Positions 9,561-17,865 of a stretch of DNA of 64,000 nt are shown piece after piece (position 1 is the stretch's first letter; each line of letters begins with the position of its first letter). The notes under the pieces are model-generated. The model had not been told where the DNA came from. It did not search any database and saw only the letters and a program-made list of their open reading frames with translations. Source of the DNA: Pedobacter glucosidilyticus (lineage in GTDB: Bacteria > Bacteroidota > Bacteroidia > Sphingobacteriales > Sphingobacteriaceae); contig NZ_DLHN01000028.1 in the NCBI RefSeq assembly GCF_002483235.1, positions 75,951-139,950 on the forward strand, written 5' to 3'. The translations under genes were made by a program, and so were the position numbers.

Positions 9561-10997
9561 TTAAAAATCATCAGTTCTGAAAGACGAAAGCGGTAAACCT
9601 TCGGTAGAGAAAAGCTCGCCAACCACAAAATCCTTAAAAGCATACCTTACTGCAACAGGTTCTTTCACCATAGGAGAAGATACTACAACCGTACTACCTT
9701 GTATACTGGCTTTTGCAGGATAATATTGTTTATTGGCCCCAGCAACTTCAAATTGTTGTAGCTCTTTGCCATAACTGGTTAAGCCGTTAGGGGCGTTTTT
9801 AAATTTTAAAGTCATAACGCTTCCGCTGATTTGAGTGCTTTCTACTGCCGGACTAGCATAACCAAAACCTTTTAAGCCATAAGTTTGAGCCAATGCTAAT
9901 AAAGCCAAGCGGGTTCCAACTGGCTCTTTACGCATAGGATGGATGTTGTTTTCTTCACCAATATCTAACAAAACCGCCATAGCGGAGTTGTTAATCTTAG
10001 CTTCGGCTTTGCGCTGGGCATCTCTGATATAAGCCGAGTTATACTTACCACCAACACGATAAGGAGGTAGCTGCGCATAGTTATAAGGGGCTATTTGTGT
10101 GTAGTAGAAAGGGAAATCGCCTTGTTTCCATTCGTCTCTCCAATGCTTTACCATAGCCGGGAATAAAGACTCATATTGGTCTGGTCTTTCGTAGTTAGAT
10201 TCGCCTTGGTACCAAATACAGCCTTTTATGGCATACGGAATAATGGGTTTTAGCATGGCATTGTATAATAAGGTAGCCGTACGGTTAGGAGATTTTATAC
10301 TATCCTGTCTGATAGGAATATTGATGTCTTTAAATTCTTGAAGGGCTTGTTTGCTCATCCAGGCTTCTGCAACAGAACCACCATAACTACAATTGATTAA
10401 GCCAATGGGAACATCCAGCATTTCTTGTAAAATCCTGCCGAAATAATAGCCGGTGGCACTGAAATTTGCAATGCTTTCTGGTTGCGCTACCTTCCAAAAG
10501 GAAGTTTTGCTGGTGTCTTGTGGTAATAACTGAGAACCTCTGGGTACGGTATATACCCGAATGTTTGGATTGGAAGATTTAAGTACCGATTCGTTAGCAC
10601 CCCAAACAGGCTGATTTTTAAAGCCTTTCATAGGCATTTCCATGTTTGATTGCCCGCCGCATAACCAAACTTCACCAATCAAAATGTTTTGAAGTTTTAC
10701 ATCACCTGAAGTACTTTTAATCTTGATCTCCTGCTGTTTAAACCTAGCTTTTGGTGTTTGTAGATACACTAACCATTCGCCTTTGTTGTTAGCTTTTATA
10801 CCTTGCTGTTTTTTATCCCAACTGCTGTAAATTGATAGTTTTTCATTTGGCTTGGCCCAACCCCAAAGCTTTACAGTTGTTTGCTGCTGTAAAACCATGT
10901 GATCCGTAAAAACTCGGGCCAATTTTACCTCTGCCGATAAGGAAATAGAGAGTAAAATCAAGCTAAGCACAAAGCTTGAAAAGCGTAAAATCATCAT
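9561..10997 (-). CDS. Secreted SGNH esterase, sialate O-acetylesterase family
   Basis: This 478-residue exported protein (signal peptide to about residue 22) has the SASA-family SGNH blocks. GEVWLCGGQSNMEMPM carries the nucleophile Ser in GQSNM, CIWYQGESNYERP is the oxyanion/Gly-Asn block, and IHPMRKEPVGTRLALLAL carries the catalytic His region. These enzymes remove acetyl esters from sialic acids or from plant cell-wall glycans such as xylan and pectin. In this operon, plant-glycan deacetylation is the more sensible role, clearing esters before the GH95-like enzyme acts. It is the first gene of the operon. Confidence 0.87.
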   Translation of the reverse strand: MMILRFSSFVLSLILLSISLSAEVKLARVFTDHMVLQQQTTVKLWGWAKPNEKLSIYSSWDKKQQGIKANNKGEWLVYLQTPKARFKQQEIKIKSTSGDVKLQNILIGEVWLCGGQSNMEMPMKGFKNQPVWGANESVLKSSNPNIRVYTVPRGSQLLPQDTSKTSFWKVAQPESIANFSATGYYFGRILQEMLDVPIGLINCSYGGSVAEAWMSKQALQEFKDINIPIRQDSIKSPNRTATLLYNAMLKPIIPYAIKGCIWYQGESNYERPDQYESLFPAMVKHWRDEWKQGDFPFYYTQIAPYNYAQLPPYRVGGKYNSAYIRDAQRKAEAKINNSAMAVLLDIGEENNIHPMRKEPVGTRLALLALAQTYGLKGFGYASPAVESTQISGSVMTLKFKNAPNGLTSYGKELQQFEVAGANKQYYPAKASIQGSTVVVSSPMVKEPVAVRYAFKDFVVGELFSTEGLPLSSFRTDDF

Positions 10998-11084
10998 TAA
11001 AAAAAACGTTTTGGTTTATGTTTAATGAAATTAAGGAAGTTGTGCGGTATATAGAAGTTTTTGCAAAAATGATACAGAATCTGG

Positions 11085-11092
11085 CAAAAATA
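11085..11092 (-). promoter_or_regulatory. Possible -7 element of the RLP operon promoter
   Basis: On the minus strand these bases read TATTTTTG, an exact match to the Bacteroidota -7 consensus TAnnTTTG, about 90 bases ahead of the esterase start. I see no good -33 TTTG at the usual spacing, so this is only a candidate. Confidence 0.25.
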
Positions 11093-11140
11093 CTATAATA
11101 GCCTAGAGAAGAATGTACAACAATAAGTCAATAGCCGCCT

Positions 11141-11821
11141 TTATAAGTTTTTATGTGCTAATCTAATGCTATTTACTAATAAATGAGCTAATCTGGTAGG
11201 TTCTGGAATGCGATACTTGGTTATACAATTTTTCATAATTTCTACACTTTGGGCTAAAGAAACTTTATGACCGGGCGATACAAAAATAGGTTTGCACTTG
11301 GTTTTGCTTCTTAAGGCAAAGCCAACTATTTCCTGTTTACTTAATAAAGGTGATTGGGAAAAAGGCTTATCACCAGGTTCTTCATAAAGACCATGTAACC
11401 TGCTCTTTGCAGAACCAATGCTAGGTACATCGGTTAATAAACCAAAGTGTGTGGCAATACCCAATCTTCTTTCATGTGCTATCCCTTGTCCGTCTAACAC
11501 CATCACATCTGGCCATTGTTTCAATTTTTTAAAAGCTTCCAGTAAAGCAGGTATTTCTCTAAAAGCTAATAATCCAGAAACATAAGGAAAAGTAGTACTA
11601 GAAATAGCCGTGGCTTCCTCAACAACTATTAAATCTGGATAGGTTAAAACCACAATGCCAGCATAAACTGTTTCCTCATATTTATTAAAAGAAATATCAG
11701 CGCCAGCTATATATCGAATAGGTTTTTTTAGCTCCTCTAAGTTAATTAAGGCTCTTAATTCCTTTTGGTAAGCTATGGCTTCTTTAGGACTTAAATCCTG
11801 ATATTTTTCTGGTTCTATCAT
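11141..11821 (-). CDS. nfi: Endonuclease V (deoxyinosine 3' endonuclease)
   Basis: This 226-residue protein carries all family marks: GADIS with Asp42, PYVSGLLAFRE (79-89) containing the strand-separating PYVS wedge and Glu89, and VLDGQGIAHERRLGIA with Asp110. Endonuclease V nicks one base 3' of deoxyinosine (and other deaminated bases) during repair. The length equals that of the E. coli and Thermotoga enzymes (about 220). It is a single-gene unit, divergent from the NlpC/P60 lipoprotein gene. Confidence 0.93.
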   Translation of the reverse strand: MIEPEKYQDLSPKEAIAYQKELRALINLEELKKPIRYIAGADISFNKYEETVYAGIVVLTYPDLIVVEEATAISSTTFPYVSGLLAFREIPALLEAFKKLKQWPDVMVLDGQGIAHERRLGIATHFGLLTDVPSIGSAKSRLHGLYEEPGDKPFSQSPLLSKQEIVGFALRSKTKCKPIFVSPGHKVSLAQSVEIMKNCITKYRIPEPTRLAHLLVNSIRLAHKNL

Positions 11822-11907
11822 CTTTTTTTATTTAAAAACAGTATCTCAATTGTAATACCATAATATATTTCTCGTTTATCCATCAAACAAAATCATTAAT
11901 TTTAAAT

Positions 11908-12420
11908 ATGCAAAAGCGGGTATTACTCTTTTACTTTCTCTCTACCTTTCTATTCGTTGCCTGTTCTTCCAGAAAAAATCTTAGCTCATCTAAAAATAAT
12001 ACAGCTGTAGTACAAAAGTATGCCCGTTTAATGGATGTTCCTAAAAAGAAAATTAAGAACCCAGAATTGTATCAATTTATTGATGAATGGTTAGGAACAA
12101 AATATCGCTTAGGCGGATTAAGTAAAAACGGTATAGATTGCTCGGGATTTACCCATTTACTTTATAAAGAAATTTACCATAAAAACATCCCTAGAAACAC
12201 CGCAGAACAAGTAAAAATCATCAAAAGAAAATATGAAGGGCAGCTTAAAGAGGGCGACTTGGTTTTTTTTGATTACGATAAAAAGAAATTTAGCCATGTA
12301 GGAGTATTCCTTCAAAATGGTTATTATGTACACGCCAGTACTAGAAGAGGGGTAATGGTACAGAAATTGAAAGACCCTTATACCTATAAATATTTTTCCA
12401 GAGGCGGTTCAATCAAATAA
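11908..12420 (+). CDS. NlpC/P60 (C40) peptidoglycan endopeptidase, lipoprotein
   Basis: This 170-residue protein has a lipobox ending FVAC with lipid-anchored Cys19. The NlpC/P60 domain has nucleophile Cys78 in NGIDCSGF, His130 in KKFSHVGVF and a polar third residue at His142 in YYVHAS, giving the expected Cys-His-His triad. Such enzymes cut the D-Glu-mDAP bond in peptidoglycan peptides, as Spr/MepS does, and act in the periplasm. A 4-Lys/Arg-rich linker separates the anchor from the domain. It is monocistronic. Confidence 0.87.
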   Translation: MQKRVLLFYFLSTFLFVACSSRKNLSSSKNNTAVVQKYARLMDVPKKKIKNPELYQFIDEWLGTKYRLGGLSKNGIDCSGFTHLLYKEIYHKNIPRNTAEQVKIIKRKYEGQLKEGDLVFFDYDKKKFSHVGVFLQNGYYVHASTRRGVMVQKLKDPYTYKYFSRGGSIK

Positions 12421-12546
12421 AACATTTTTAACAAAAGAAAATTTTGCTTTCTATAGCCGTATAAATTACTCACCTTTGAAAGAGTTTATCAACATCAAGT
12501 GAAGCAATTTAGTATTTCATGCAACACTTATATAAGAACAAAATAA

Positions 12547-13509
12547 ATGAAATTAAAGCTAAAGCGCCCACTGGCATTTTTTGATTTGGAAGCAACAGGT
12601 ATAAACGTTGCCTCAGATCGTATTGTAGAAATATCTATCTTAAAAGCTATGCCAGATGGTACCGAAATGATTAAAACCCTCAAAATAAACCCTCAAATGC
12701 CTATTCCATTAGAGTCTAGCTTAATACATGGTATTTATGATGAGGATGTAAAAGATGCGCCAACTTTTAAAGATGTTGCACAGGAAATTATAGATTTTAT
12801 CGGAGATGCAGATTTAGCAGGCTATAACTCTAATAAATTTGATATACCTATGCTGATGGAAGAGTTTTTACGTGTAAAAGCTCTTTTTGATATTGATAAC
12901 AGACATTTTGTAGATGTGCAAAATATTTTCCATCAGATGGAGCAGCGCACCCTAAAAGCAGCTTATAAGTTTTATTGTGGAAAAGATATCATCAATGCCC
13001 ACTCTGCCGAGGCTGATATCAAAGCTACTTACGAAGTTTTACTGGCACAGATAGAAAAGTACGAAGGCCAAGATTGGGAAGATAAAAACGGCAAAATATC
13101 AAAACCAGTGGTTAATGATGTAGCCGCTTTACACCAGTTTACCAACCTTAATAAACCCGTAGATTTTGCTGGCAGAATGGTTTTTAATAACGATAATATT
13201 GCCTGTTTTAACTTTGGAAAACATAAAGGGAAAACAGTTTTTCAGGTTTTTGATGAAGAACCTAGTTATTATGCATGGATGATGAACGGAGATTTTCCTT
13301 TATACACCAAACATCGTTTAGAAAAACTTTGGACCGATTATAAGAACCAGAAAAACGAAAACAGACAACACCAGCCAAAACCACAACACGGACAACAAAC
13401 AAAAGTACACTTTAATAAACCTGTAGCAAAAACACAAGATCCTGATTTAGCTAAACCCGCTGATGAAGATATGCTGAAAATGTTAGCCAGCAAATTCAAA
13501 AAACTTTAA
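12547..13509 (+). CDS. DnaQ-like 3'-5' exonuclease with ExoX-like C-terminal domain
   Basis: This is a 320-residue DEDDh exonuclease. Exo I is FFDLEATGIN with Asp13 and Glu15. Exo II lies in LAGYNSNKFDIPML, and Exo III is HSAEADIKATYEVL with His and Asp. A second domain at about residues 225-265 (FNFGKHKGKTVFQVFDEEPSYYAWM) resembles the C-terminal domain of exodeoxyribonuclease X. The tail (275-320) is low-complexity, rich in Gln, Lys and His. It is probably a repair or proofreading exonuclease. The mutarotase gene follows after 11 bases, so the two may be co-transcribed. Confidence 0.85.
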   Translation: MKLKLKRPLAFFDLEATGINVASDRIVEISILKAMPDGTEMIKTLKINPQMPIPLESSLIHGIYDEDVKDAPTFKDVAQEIIDFIGDADLAGYNSNKFDIPMLMEEFLRVKALFDIDNRHFVDVQNIFHQMEQRTLKAAYKFYCGKDIINAHSAEADIKATYEVLLAQIEKYEGQDWEDKNGKISKPVVNDVAALHQFTNLNKPVDFAGRMVFNNDNIACFNFGKHKGKTVFQVFDEEPSYYAWMMNGDFPLYTKHRLEKLWTDYKNQKNENRQHQPKPQHGQQTKVHFNKPVAKTQDPDLAKPADEDMLKMLASKFKKL

Positions 13510-13520
13510 TTGTTAAGCGT

Positions 13521-14384
13521 ATGATTATTTTAGAAAACAGCCAGCTAAAAGTTACCATTAACATGAAAGGGGCAGAGCTAAGCTCTCTTTTTGATAAAGA
13601 AAGTCAAACCGAATATATCTGGGATGCACAGGCAGCTATTTGGGCTTATCATGCACCCAACCTTTTCCCTATAGTAGGTAATTTAAAAAATCATACGCTT
13701 TTGGTTGATGGTAAAACTTACCACATGAACAGGCATGGCTTTGCCAGAACCAGTAATTTTAGAAGGATAGAATCTGCACCAGACCACGCACATTTTGCTT
13801 TGCGTTTTAACGATGATACCCTACAGCAATATCCCTATAAATTCGAGTTTCAAGTGGTATATCAGCTCAAAGGGCGTTCTCTAAAAGTCATGTATAAAGT
13901 CATTAATTTAGATGATAAACGTGTTTATTTCTCTATTGGGGCGCATCCGGCTTTTAAAGTTCCGCTTATAGCTACAGAAAATTATGAAGATTATACCTTG
14001 TTTTTCGAGCATCCAGAACATCTACAAAGTTCAAGCTTATCTGAGGAAGGATTATTTAACGGGAAAACAACACCAATTGCAGACCATGGCGAATTAAAAC
14101 TTAGCAAAACCTTGTTTGATACTGATGCACTGGTATTTAAAAACATAAAATCCAGAAGTGTAACCTTAAAAAATAATAGAGGAAATAAATTTGTAAAACT
14201 TGATTTTCCACATTTTACTTCTTTAGGTGTTTGGGCAAAACCTGGAGCAAATTTTGTTTGCATAGAGCCTTGGTTAGGTTATGCAGATAGCGATGAAGAT
14301 TTGAAAGATATTAGCCAAAAAGAAGCTATACAGTTTGTAGAACATGGGCATGTGTTTGAAGTTGATTTCACCCTCAGTATTTAA
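13521..14384 (+). CDS. Aldose 1-epimerase (mutarotase) family protein
   Basis: This 287-residue soluble beta-sandwich protein belongs to the LacX-like branch of the galactose mutarotase superfamily. Supporting motifs are FPIVGNLKN and MNRHGFART near the N-terminus, SIGAHPAFKVPL with the catalytic His in the middle, and CIEPWLGYAD carrying the catalytic Glu near the C-terminus. It interconverts alpha and beta anomers of hexoses or related sugars in the cytoplasm. It has no signal peptide. It lies between the exonuclease and a GH1 beta-glucosidase, consistent with sugar processing. Confidence 0.88.
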   Translation: MIILENSQLKVTINMKGAELSSLFDKESQTEYIWDAQAAIWAYHAPNLFPIVGNLKNHTLLVDGKTYHMNRHGFARTSNFRRIESAPDHAHFALRFNDDTLQQYPYKFEFQVVYQLKGRSLKVMYKVINLDDKRVYFSIGAHPAFKVPLIATENYEDYTLFFEHPEHLQSSSLSEEGLFNGKTTPIADHGELKLSKTLFDTDALVFKNIKSRSVTLKNNRGNKFVKLDFPHFTSLGVWAKPGANFVCIEPWLGYADSDEDLKDISQKEAIQFVEHGHVFEVDFTLSI

Positions 14385-14569
14385 CCATTTCTTCATTTTA
14401 AATAAACGCTAAATTTATAAGCGATACCTATTTTTATACATCATTAAAATACAACATGATGTATCATTGGTTTATAAAATATCTCGATAAAATAAAAGAA
14501 CTATTGTTTTTAAACAAGATGCGTTCTTTATTTACCCACTAAATGGGGTTCTCAAATGAGGTTTGTTTT

Positions 14570-14645
14570 GGGCGTTTTAACACGCTGTCCGCTATATCTT
14601 TTTGGCTTTTGGAGCCAAAAAGGATGTCGCTACCATCGTTAACGC
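14570..14645. repeat. Palindromic intergenic repeat (REP-like)
   Basis: The element begins GGGCGTT and ends AACGC. Its core is a hairpin with arms CTTTTTGGC (14598-14606) and GCCAAAAAG (14614-14622), flanked by CCGCTATAT and GGATGTCGC, which extend the pairing. I recognise the general design (GGGCGTT...TCCGCTATATC...GCCAAAAAGGAT...AACGC) as a recurrent intergenic element in Bacteroidota. It fills much of the 391-base gap before the GH1 gene; the rest of that gap shows nothing identifiable. Confidence 0.5.
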
Positions 14646-14775
14646 AACATAAGGTGTAGGATGTATAAATGGCTCTGATAACCAAAATTAAATCATATTT
14701 AAATCCATTAAATACTACAGCTATTTTGATATTTGATTTTTGGATGTATTTTGCAGTCGTAATTTTTGTTAAGGC

Positions 14776-16137
14776 ATGCCAATAAATCCAGAAGAATTTC
14801 CATCAGTTCAAGAATTTGGTCCCGATTTTAAATGGGGCGTTTCTGTTGCAGCCTATCAAATAGAAGGAGGCCACGATGCAGATGGTAAAGGGCCATCCAT
14901 TTGGGATGTTTTTACCAACAAAAAGGGCAAAGTCTTAAACGGAGATCATGGGAATATAGCTTGTGATTTTTATCATCGCTATACAGAAGATATTTCCTTA
15001 ATCAAAAAGCTACATATTCCTAATTTTAGGTTTTCTATATCTTGGTCGCGTATTTTACCTAAAGGCACAGGGGAAGTAAACCAAGCCGGAATTGATTATT
15101 ATCATCAACTTATTGATGAATGCTTGGCAAATGACATTACCCCCTGGATTACCCTTTATCATTGGGATTTACCTCAGGAACTAGAAAAACAAGGCGGCTG
15201 GACAAATAGAAAAGTTATCACCTGGTTTGAGGAGTTTACCAAACTTTGCATCATCACTTTTGGAGATAAAGTACAACACTGGATTGTGATGAACGAACCT
15301 GTAGTATTTACCGGGGCAGGTTATTTTTTAGGTTTACATGCACCAGGTAGGCGAGGGATGAAAAATTTTCTGCCTGCCATACACCACGCTACAATGGCTA
15401 TTGTAGCCAGCGCCAAAATCATCAGGCAAATAAAGCCAGATGCTGATATTGGTACCACTTTTTCCTGCTCTTATTTAGAACCTTACCGCAACTTAGAAAG
15501 AGACAGAAAAGCGGTTGCCCGTGTAGATGCACTGTTAAACCGCTTATATATTGAGCCTTTGCTAGGCTTGGGTTATCCCGTACAAGAGCTTCCTGTGCTT
15601 AAAGGTTTACAGAAATATATTTTAGCTGGAGATTTAGAACAGCTAAGCTTTGATTTTGATTTTATTGGTATACAAAACTATACACGAGAAATTATCAAAA
15701 ACTCGTGGTTAACACCTTATATTGGTGCTTCTTTGGTAAAAGCCGAAAAAAGAAAAGTACCCATCACTAGCATGAAATGGGAAGTTTATCCGGAAGCTAT
15801 TTACCAAATGATCAAGCAGTTTAATGCTTATCCTCAAATTAAAAAACTCCTGATAACAGAAAATGGTGCTGCTTTCCCGGATGTTAAAAAAGACGGGCAT
15901 ATTCATGATACAGAGCGACTGAAATATCTTCAAGACAATATTAAACAGGTTTTAAGAGCCAAAAAAGAAGGCTATAAGGTAGAAGGTTACTTCGTTTGGA
16001 CATTAACTGATAATTTTGAGTGGGCAGAAGGTTACCATCCTCGTTTTGGTCTTATTCATATAGATTTTGATACCCAAGAAAGAACCATTAAAGATTCTGG
16101 TTGGTGGCTAAGTAAGTTTTTAAAAGGATTGGGATAG
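14776..16137 (+). CDS. GH1 beta-glucosidase
   Basis: This 453-residue cytoplasmic TIM-barrel enzyme is the full length usual for GH1. The general acid/base Glu174 sits in VMNEPVVF and the nucleophile Glu362 in ITENGAAF. The N-terminal FKWGVSVAAYQIEGG signature and the C-terminal DNFEWAEGYHPRFGL subsite motif are present. It hydrolyses beta-linked glucosides or galactosides from oligosaccharides taken into the cell. No signal peptide is seen. It appears monocistronic, with a palindromic repeat element upstream. Confidence 0.93.
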   Translation: MPINPEEFPSVQEFGPDFKWGVSVAAYQIEGGHDADGKGPSIWDVFTNKKGKVLNGDHGNIACDFYHRYTEDISLIKKLHIPNFRFSISWSRILPKGTGEVNQAGIDYYHQLIDECLANDITPWITLYHWDLPQELEKQGGWTNRKVITWFEEFTKLCIITFGDKVQHWIVMNEPVVFTGAGYFLGLHAPGRRGMKNFLPAIHHATMAIVASAKIIRQIKPDADIGTTFSCSYLEPYRNLERDRKAVARVDALLNRLYIEPLLGLGYPVQELPVLKGLQKYILAGDLEQLSFDFDFIGIQNYTREIIKNSWLTPYIGASLVKAEKRKVPITSMKWEVYPEAIYQMIKQFNAYPQIKKLLITENGAAFPDVKKDGHIHDTERLKYLQDNIKQVLRAKKEGYKVEGYFVWTLTDNFEWAEGYHPRFGLIHIDFDTQERTIKDSGWWLSKFLKGLG

Positions 16138-16347
16138 TTTAACGAGGTATAGGAGGGAGGTTTTTAGAGCTTTTAAAGCTCATAAATATTTAATTCATAA
16201 TGTATCCATCTATTAAATATCATTCATTTATTAAACCCAAAATCAATAGTGATTTTTATGTTTCAGATTATAGCCTATTATCATTACTTTAAATCTTTAA
16301 ATGGCGATCATCAGCACTTTAGCTAAAAAATTATAAAACCAGCTTAA

Positions 16348-17184
16348 ATGTTTAATGGAAGAAAGTTAATCATAGCTACAAAGCATAAAAAGGAAATGGT
16401 TATTGCACCTATTTTAGAAAAAGAATTAGGTGTAAAGTGCTTTATCGATGAAAATTTTGATACCGATACCTTGGGTACATTTACAGGCGAGGTAGAGCGA
16501 TGTTTAGACCCTATTGAAACCGCTAGAGAAAAATGCCTGAGAGCCATGAAATTAAATAATTGTGATTTAGGCTTGGCAAGCGAAGGTTCTTTTGGTCCGC
16601 ATCCATCCTTATTCTTTGTGAATGCTGATGATGAATTTTTAATTTTTATAGACCAGAAAATGGGGATAGAGATTATTGCGAGGGAGCTAAATACTGTAAC
16701 TAATTTTAACGGTAAGCAAATAAGTGATGAGAAAGAATTGTTAGCATTTGCCAGCGAAATAGGTTTTCCTCAGCATGCTTTAATCTTAAGACCATCAAAA
16801 GATACCTTTGAAGATATTCATAAAGGAATTGTAGATACAGAAACTTTAATAGCTACCTTTCATCATCTTTATAAGCATTACCAAAGTGTTTATGCCGAAA
16901 CTGATATGAGAGCACTCTATAATCCTACTCGTATGGGAATCATAGAAAAAGCTACATATAAACTACTTCAAAAAATACAATCTCTTTGTCCGCAATGCCA
17001 AATGCCAGGTTTTGATATAACAGTTGCCAAACCAGGCCTTAGATGTAGCTTGTGTGGTTTACCAACAAAATCAACCCTGAGTTATGTTTATACCTGCCAA
17101 CATTGCGAATTTAGTAAAGAAGAATTATACCCACATCAAAAAACTACAGAAGATCCAACCTATTGTGATTATTGTAACCCTTAA
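16348..17184 (+). CDS. DUF6671-like protein with C-terminal zinc-ribbon cysteines
   Basis: This is a 278-residue protein without a signal peptide. The N-terminal 200 residues form an alpha/beta domain beginning KLIIATKHKKEMVIAPILEKELG. The C-terminus carries paired cysteines, CPQC (about 214), CSLCG (233), CQHC (250) and CDYC (274), enough for two zinc-ribbon-like sites. I associate this layout with the uncharacterised family DUF6671, from memory, and no activity is known to me. It is flanked by gaps of more than 200 bases on both sides, so there is no operon context. Confidence 0.55.
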   Translation: MFNGRKLIIATKHKKEMVIAPILEKELGVKCFIDENFDTDTLGTFTGEVERCLDPIETAREKCLRAMKLNNCDLGLASEGSFGPHPSLFFVNADDEFLIFIDQKMGIEIIARELNTVTNFNGKQISDEKELLAFASEIGFPQHALILRPSKDTFEDIHKGIVDTETLIATFHHLYKHYQSVYAETDMRALYNPTRMGIIEKATYKLLQKIQSLCPQCQMPGFDITVAKPGLRCSLCGLPTKSTLSYVYTCQHCEFSKEELYPHQKTTEDPTYCDYCNP

Positions 17185-17531
17185 ATAACGGAGGTAAAGG
17201 TTTCAACCATCATTACCTATCAGGCAGGTAATACCAATAATGAGTAAGATTTTTAAGACATCTTATTAAACTTTATCGTACTAAGTACAGTACGTAACAA
17301 GTATCATCAGTGAAAGAAATATTGAACCATTCATAAGCATTTATTTTTTATTAGAAATTTATCTAACGCTTATAAAGCATCTAAAATTGTTGTTTTTATC
17401 TTAACCTATAAACAATTGATGCGATATACATGATGATTTTTGGTTTGTTTTAAATTTTGCATGGTAGTTGTATAACCCAAAGTGTCTAAAAAAAAGACTT
17501 TAATTAATTACTATCTATAAAAACAAACATT
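17185..17531. other. 347-base intergenic region with no recognised feature
   Basis: This AT-rich stretch lies between the zinc-ribbon protein and the acidic protein. It includes a short self-complementary CTTATCGTACTAAGTACAG-type patch near 17275-17295. I see no ORF above 40 codons with credible composition, no tRNA and no clear promoter. Confidence 0.3.
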
Positions 17532-17804
17532 ATGGAAAATCAAAATCAAAACGAGTTTAACGAGCAAACTCATGGTCAACCGGGAGAAAGAAACGGTAAT
17601 CAGGAAAACGAAAACAATCCAAGAGTTTTTGAAGAAGCAGGGGAAGAAGATGAAGATATTGGCCCTGTAAATGAAAACGAGTCTATCTTGCCAGAAGAGT
17701 ATGATGAAGAGGCAGAAGAAGAATTTATGGAAGAAGACGGCGAGGACTTAGAAGAGGATGAGCTGGAAGATGAAGACGGCAGCAATAAGCAGCCAGGCAT
17801 CTAA
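17532..17804 (+). CDS. Small highly acidic, low-complexity protein
   Basis: This 90-residue protein is built almost only from Glu, Asp, Asn, Gln and Gly. The first third is Asn/Gln-rich and the last 40 residues are a Glu/Asp run. It is predicted disordered, with no signal peptide and no domain. A strong intrinsic terminator follows 4 bases after the stop, which supports it being a real transcribed gene. Similar short acidic proteins are common in Sphingobacteriaceae, but I know of no function. The complementary Ser-rich frame is a shadow. Confidence 0.6.
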   Translation: MENQNQNEFNEQTHGQPGERNGNQENENNPRVFEEAGEEDEDIGPVNENESILPEEYDEEAEEEFMEEDGEDLEEDELEDEDGSNKQPGI

Positions 17805-17807
17805 ATT

Positions 17808-17844
17808 AAAAAGGGCTTGTAGAAAAACTCTACAAGCCCTTTTT
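17808..17844. terminator. Bidirectional intrinsic terminator
   Basis: A perfect 16-bp stem (AAAAAGGGCTTGTAGA at 17808-17823 with its complement at 17829-17844) has a 5-nt loop and ends in T5 on both strands. It separates the convergent acidic-protein gene and secDF. Confidence 0.9.
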
Positions 17845-17865
17845 AATGATTCTTATTGTTATTGA

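Noticed and set aside
16167..16181. GAGCTTTTAAAGCTC palindrome after the GH1 gene as a terminator
   Set aside because: The stem is short and AT-rich with no following U-tract.
17600..17800. Ser-rich minus-strand frame opposite the acidic protein
   Set aside because: Poly-Glu/Asp codons read backwards give poly-Ser; it is a shadow.
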